NCBI GenBank assembly: GCA_013822245.1
Contig: PNKE01000032.1
Span: forward strand, 62,001 to 126,000
From: Candidatus Solibacter sp.
Lineage (GTDB): Bacteria > Acidobacteriota > Terriglobia > Bryobacterales > Bryobacteraceae
Length of the DNA: 64,000 bases
Direction of reading: 5' to 3'
The notes under the pieces are model-generated. The model made no database searches and was not told the origin of the DNA. It saw only the letters and a program-made list of their open reading frames with translations. Below, one piece after another: positions 61,944-64,000 of the stretch. The translations under genes and the position numbers were made by a program. Every line of letters begins with the position of its first letter. Position 1 is the stretch's first letter.

Positions 61944-62498
61944 CTAACGGCCTCCGAAAACGAGCCGGACTTCCTCTTCAAACAGCCGCGCAAGCCGCTG
62001 TCCCGCGCCCGCGGCCATTTGGCGCGAAAAGACCTCGCTGAGGGAGCGGTAATACCAGGCCTGCTGGTCGCGGCCGCGCTTGAAGCGGTTCCATGTGAGT
62101 TCGCCGCGCAGGGCGAAGTCCTCGCGGATGGAACGGATGTTGTCGAGTTTGTCGGCGATGGCCACCAGCAGGACTTCCTGGTCGGTTGTGGCTGCCAGGG
62201 TGTCGAGAGTATTCTGCTTGCGTTCTTCCCAGGAGGCGCCGTGATGATTGGGTTCCGAGCAGGCATCGACGAGTTCGGCCACGCGATCGCCGAAGCGGGC
62301 GCGGATATCGTCGACGGTGTGGCGTGTATCCTCGATGATGTCGTGGAGAATGGCGGCTGTGACGACGTATTCCGGGCAGCCGGCGTCGATCACTGTGCGC
62401 GCGGCCGACAGCGGATGCATGAGGTAGGGGATCGTTGTGCCTTTGCGGTACTGGCCGTGATGGGCGGCGGCGGCGAACTCGATGGCGTCGAAGATCAT
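61944..62498 (-). CDS. HD-domain phosphohydrolase, MESH1/SpoT-hydrolase-like
   Basis: A 184-residue single HD domain. The metal-binding His and HD pair are in HHGQYRKG and ILHDIIEDTRHT, as in the hydrolase half of RelA/SpoT and in MESH1; a YLMHPLSAA stretch (Arg/Leu-rich first helix) also fits. A role in (p)ppGpp or NADPH-like nucleotide hydrolysis is expected but substrate is not fixed. No synthetase domain is attached. The ATG overlaps the cdsA stop (ATGA), so it is translated with the uppS-cdsA operon. Confidence 0.78.
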   Translation of the reverse strand: MIFDAIEFAAAAHHGQYRKGTTIPYLMHPLSAARTVIDAGCPEYVVTAAILHDIIEDTRHTVDDIRARFGDRVAELVDACSEPNHHGASWEERKQNTLDTLAATTDQEVLLVAIADKLDNIRSIREDFALRGELTWNRFKRGRDQQAWYYRSLSEVFSRQMAAGAGQRLARLFEEEVRLVFGGR

Positions 62499-63283
62499 TT
62501 GATGAACCACTGCTGGGACAGCAACCAGTAAACCACGGGCACCGAGAACAACGAGGAATCGACGCGGTCGAGCCAGCCGCCGTGGCCGGGCAGCAGGTTG
62601 CCGCTGTCCTTCACCCCCGCCCCCCGCTTGAGCGCCGATTCCGCCAGATCGCCCATCTGACCGGCGATGTTGGCCGCCGCGCAAAGCACGATGGCGCGGC
62701 CCAGGCCAACGTTCGGAAACTTATACAGGATGAACGCCGAGCCGAAGACGATGCCCGCCGCCAACGAAGCCGCGGCGCCCTCCCAACTCTTCGCCGGGCT
62801 CACCCGCGGCGCCATCTTGTGCTTGCCGAACGCGCTGCCGGCGTAGAAGGCGAACGTGTCGCCCAGCCAGTTGATGGCAAGGGCGAACAGCATCCACCAC
62901 GGGTCCATCGCCCGCAGCAGCACGCCCGCCCGCCATGATCCAAAGATGTAGACCACGCCCAGCACCGCCCCCGACGCCATCGGCAGTCCCCCGGCCAGAT
63001 CCTTCATGCGCAGCACCAGAACCATGAGCAGCAGCGCCAGCAGCGTCAGCAAGATGCCTTCGCCCGAAGGCAGAATCAACAGAAACAGCCCGGCGGCGTA
63101 GAGCGCGGGGTTGCGCTGCATGCTCTCGTATTCGGGGAAGCGCGCCGCGAGGATGCCCAGGTATTCGTAGAGACAGAACAGGCCTACGGCGGCCAGCGAG
63201 ATCAGAAACGCCCACGAGGGTCCGAGCGCAACAACATAAAAGAAGAACGGGGTGAGGATCAGTCCGGTAATGAGCCGCTTCAT
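62495..63283 (-). CDS. cdsA: phosphatidate cytidylyltransferase
   Basis: A 262-residue polytopic membrane enzyme that makes CDP-diacylglycerol from phosphatidate and CTP. Family signature: SPAKSWEG (about 163-170) and, near the C-terminus, GDLAESALKRGAGVKDSGNLLPGHGGWLDRVDS region (full CDS motif). Eight or so membrane helices. The ATG overlaps the uppS stop, the usual uppS-cdsA pair of bacteria. Confidence 0.95.
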   Translation of the reverse strand: MKRLITGLILTPFFFYVVALGPSWAFLISLAAVGLFCLYEYLGILAARFPEYESMQRNPALYAAGLFLLILPSGEGILLTLLALLLMVLVLRMKDLAGGLPMASGAVLGVVYIFGSWRAGVLLRAMDPWWMLFALAINWLGDTFAFYAGSAFGKHKMAPRVSPAKSWEGAAASLAAGIVFGSAFILYKFPNVGLGRAIVLCAAANIAGQMGDLAESALKRGAGVKDSGNLLPGHGGWLDRVDSSLFSVPVVYWLLSQQWFIK

Positions 63284-64000
63284 GAGGTGGGGAGGCTGAC
63301 GGCTTCATCCACCCGGGCGGGTTTCGCGGAAGTCTCCGCCGCCGGCTGCAAGCCGCCGAAGCGGCGGTGGCGGCGCTGGTAGTCGGCCAGCGCCTCGAGC
63401 AGTTCCGTGCGGCTGAAGTCCGGCCAGCATGTATCGGTGATATAGAGTTCAGAATAAGCGCCCTGCCAGAGCAGGAAATTGGAGATGCGCATCTCGCCGG
63501 AGGTGCGGATCAACAGGTCGGGTTCCGGCTGGCCGGCGGTATAGAGATGGCGTTCGATGTCCTCCTCGCCCACGTGCAGCGAGGCAAGCGATCCGGCACG
63601 GCGGGCGTCCTCGATGAGGGCGTTGACGGCGTCGACGATCTCGGTCCGGCCGCCGTAGTTGATGGCCAGATTCAGCGTCAGTCCGGTGTTGCCCGCGGTG
63701 GCGTCGATCGCCGCCTGCAATTCCTTTTTCACCGCCGCCGGCAGGGCCTCCACGCGCCCCATGGCCTTCAGGCTGACATTGTTCTTGCACAGCCGGTCCA
63801 GTTCCTGGCCCAGGTAGAAGTGCAGCAGCCGCCAAAGCGTCTCGACTTCGGCCCGCGGACGCTTCCAGTTCTCGATTGAAAACGCGTAAAGCGTGAGCAC
63901 TTCAATGCCCGCCATCGCGCAAGTCTCCACCGTCGTCCGCACCGAATCCACGCCCGCTCTGTGACCCGCCACTCGCGGCAGAAACCGGCGGTTGGCCCAG
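63280..64000 (-). CDS. uppS: undecaprenyl diphosphate synthase (isoprenyl transferase), 5' end outside the window
   Basis: Cis-prenyltransferase that builds undecaprenyl diphosphate from farnesyl diphosphate and IPP for cell-wall carrier lipid. The visible part begins with WANRR, which belongs to the MDGNGRWA motif, so about 15-25 N-terminal residues are beyond the edge. Seen: YAFSIENWKRP, LNLAINYGGRTEIVDA and the DLLIRTSGEMRISNFLLWQ...AYSELYITDTCWPDF signature. It feeds the same carrier that MurJ flips. Confidence 0.93.
   Translation of the reverse strand, partial: WANRRFLPRVAGHRAGVDSVRTTVETCAMAGIEVLTLYAFSIENWKRPRAEVETLWRLLHFYLGQELDRLCKNNVSLKAMGRVEALPAAVKKELQAAIDATAGNTGLTLNLAINYGGRTEIVDAVNALIEDARRAGSLASLHVGEEDIERHLYTAGQPEPDLLIRTSGEMRISNFLLWQGAYSELYITDTCWPDFSRTELLEALADYQRRHRRFGGLQPAAETSAKPARVDEAVSLPTS

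Overview
The window is a high-GC bacterial chromosome segment that looks like an acidobacterium of the Bryobacter/Solibacter/Paludibaculum type (inference). The pointers are an Oar-like TonB-dependent receptor with a carboxypeptidase-regulatory-like N-terminus, a large secreted VPS10/BNR propeller protein, a DUF1080 protein, a hopanoid operon with two zinc dehydrogenases, a PolX-type polymerase, and frequent GTG/TTG starts. I found no rRNA, tRNA, CRISPR array, transposase or prophage gene, so the region reads as core chromosome with lineage-specific islands.

Layout. 0-3 kb (minus): purC, cvpA and an AI-2E/PerM-type permease. 2.9-7.7 kb (minus): two paralogous outer-membrane barrels flanking a TonB-dependent receptor. 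8-20.4 kb (minus): a long run of tightly spaced genes, ispH, a short squalene-hopene-cyclase-like protein, hpnH, hpnA, an hpnG-like phosphorylase, two zinc MDR dehydrogenases, hpnC and hpnD, followed by a STAS protein and the VPS10 propeller. This links isoprenoid supply (IspH), squalene formation (HpnC/D) and hopanoid side-chain extension (HpnH/G/A). The only cyclase-like gene is half size and lacks the DxDD catalytic motif. 20.4-24.9 kb: a secreted Vps62-like protein with five 11-residue repeats, then a minus-strand lipoprotein / TgpA transglutaminase / DUF1080 operon. 24.9-28.3 kb (plus): a phosphoglucose-isomerase-like protein, a 46-residue membrane protein, rph and rdgB. 28.2-31.4 kb (minus): a cation diffusion facilitator, polX and a NUDIX hydrolase. 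31.5-35.2 kb: an MFS transporter converging on a galactarate/altronate dehydratase, and two tandem small secreted paralogs.

35.3-46.2 kb (plus): priA and a GNAT gene, then a chemosensory operon cheW-mcp-cheA-cheR-cheD-cheY-cheX-cheB. It is preceded by a good match to a sigma-28 (FliA) promoter. The receptor ends in a possible CheR/CheB-tethering pentapeptide and CheA lacks the P2 domain. 46.5-55.7 kb (minus): an orphan AAA+ ATPase, a divergent tyrosine phenol-lyase/tryptophanase homolog, an EF-G-like GTPase with a strong terminator, a CdsZ-like zinc-ribbon coiled coil, murJ and an M20 dipeptidase.

56-62 kb (plus): a Tat-exported Gfo/Idh/MocA oxidoreductase followed by three tandem paralogs, each with a helix-turn-helix domain, one membrane helix and a large extracytoplasmic domain carrying a DxDGDGxxE motif. 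These look like membrane-bound one-component regulators and are the best candidate for an undescribed system here. 62-64 kb (minus): uppS (cut by the window edge), cdsA and a MESH1-like HD hydrolase.
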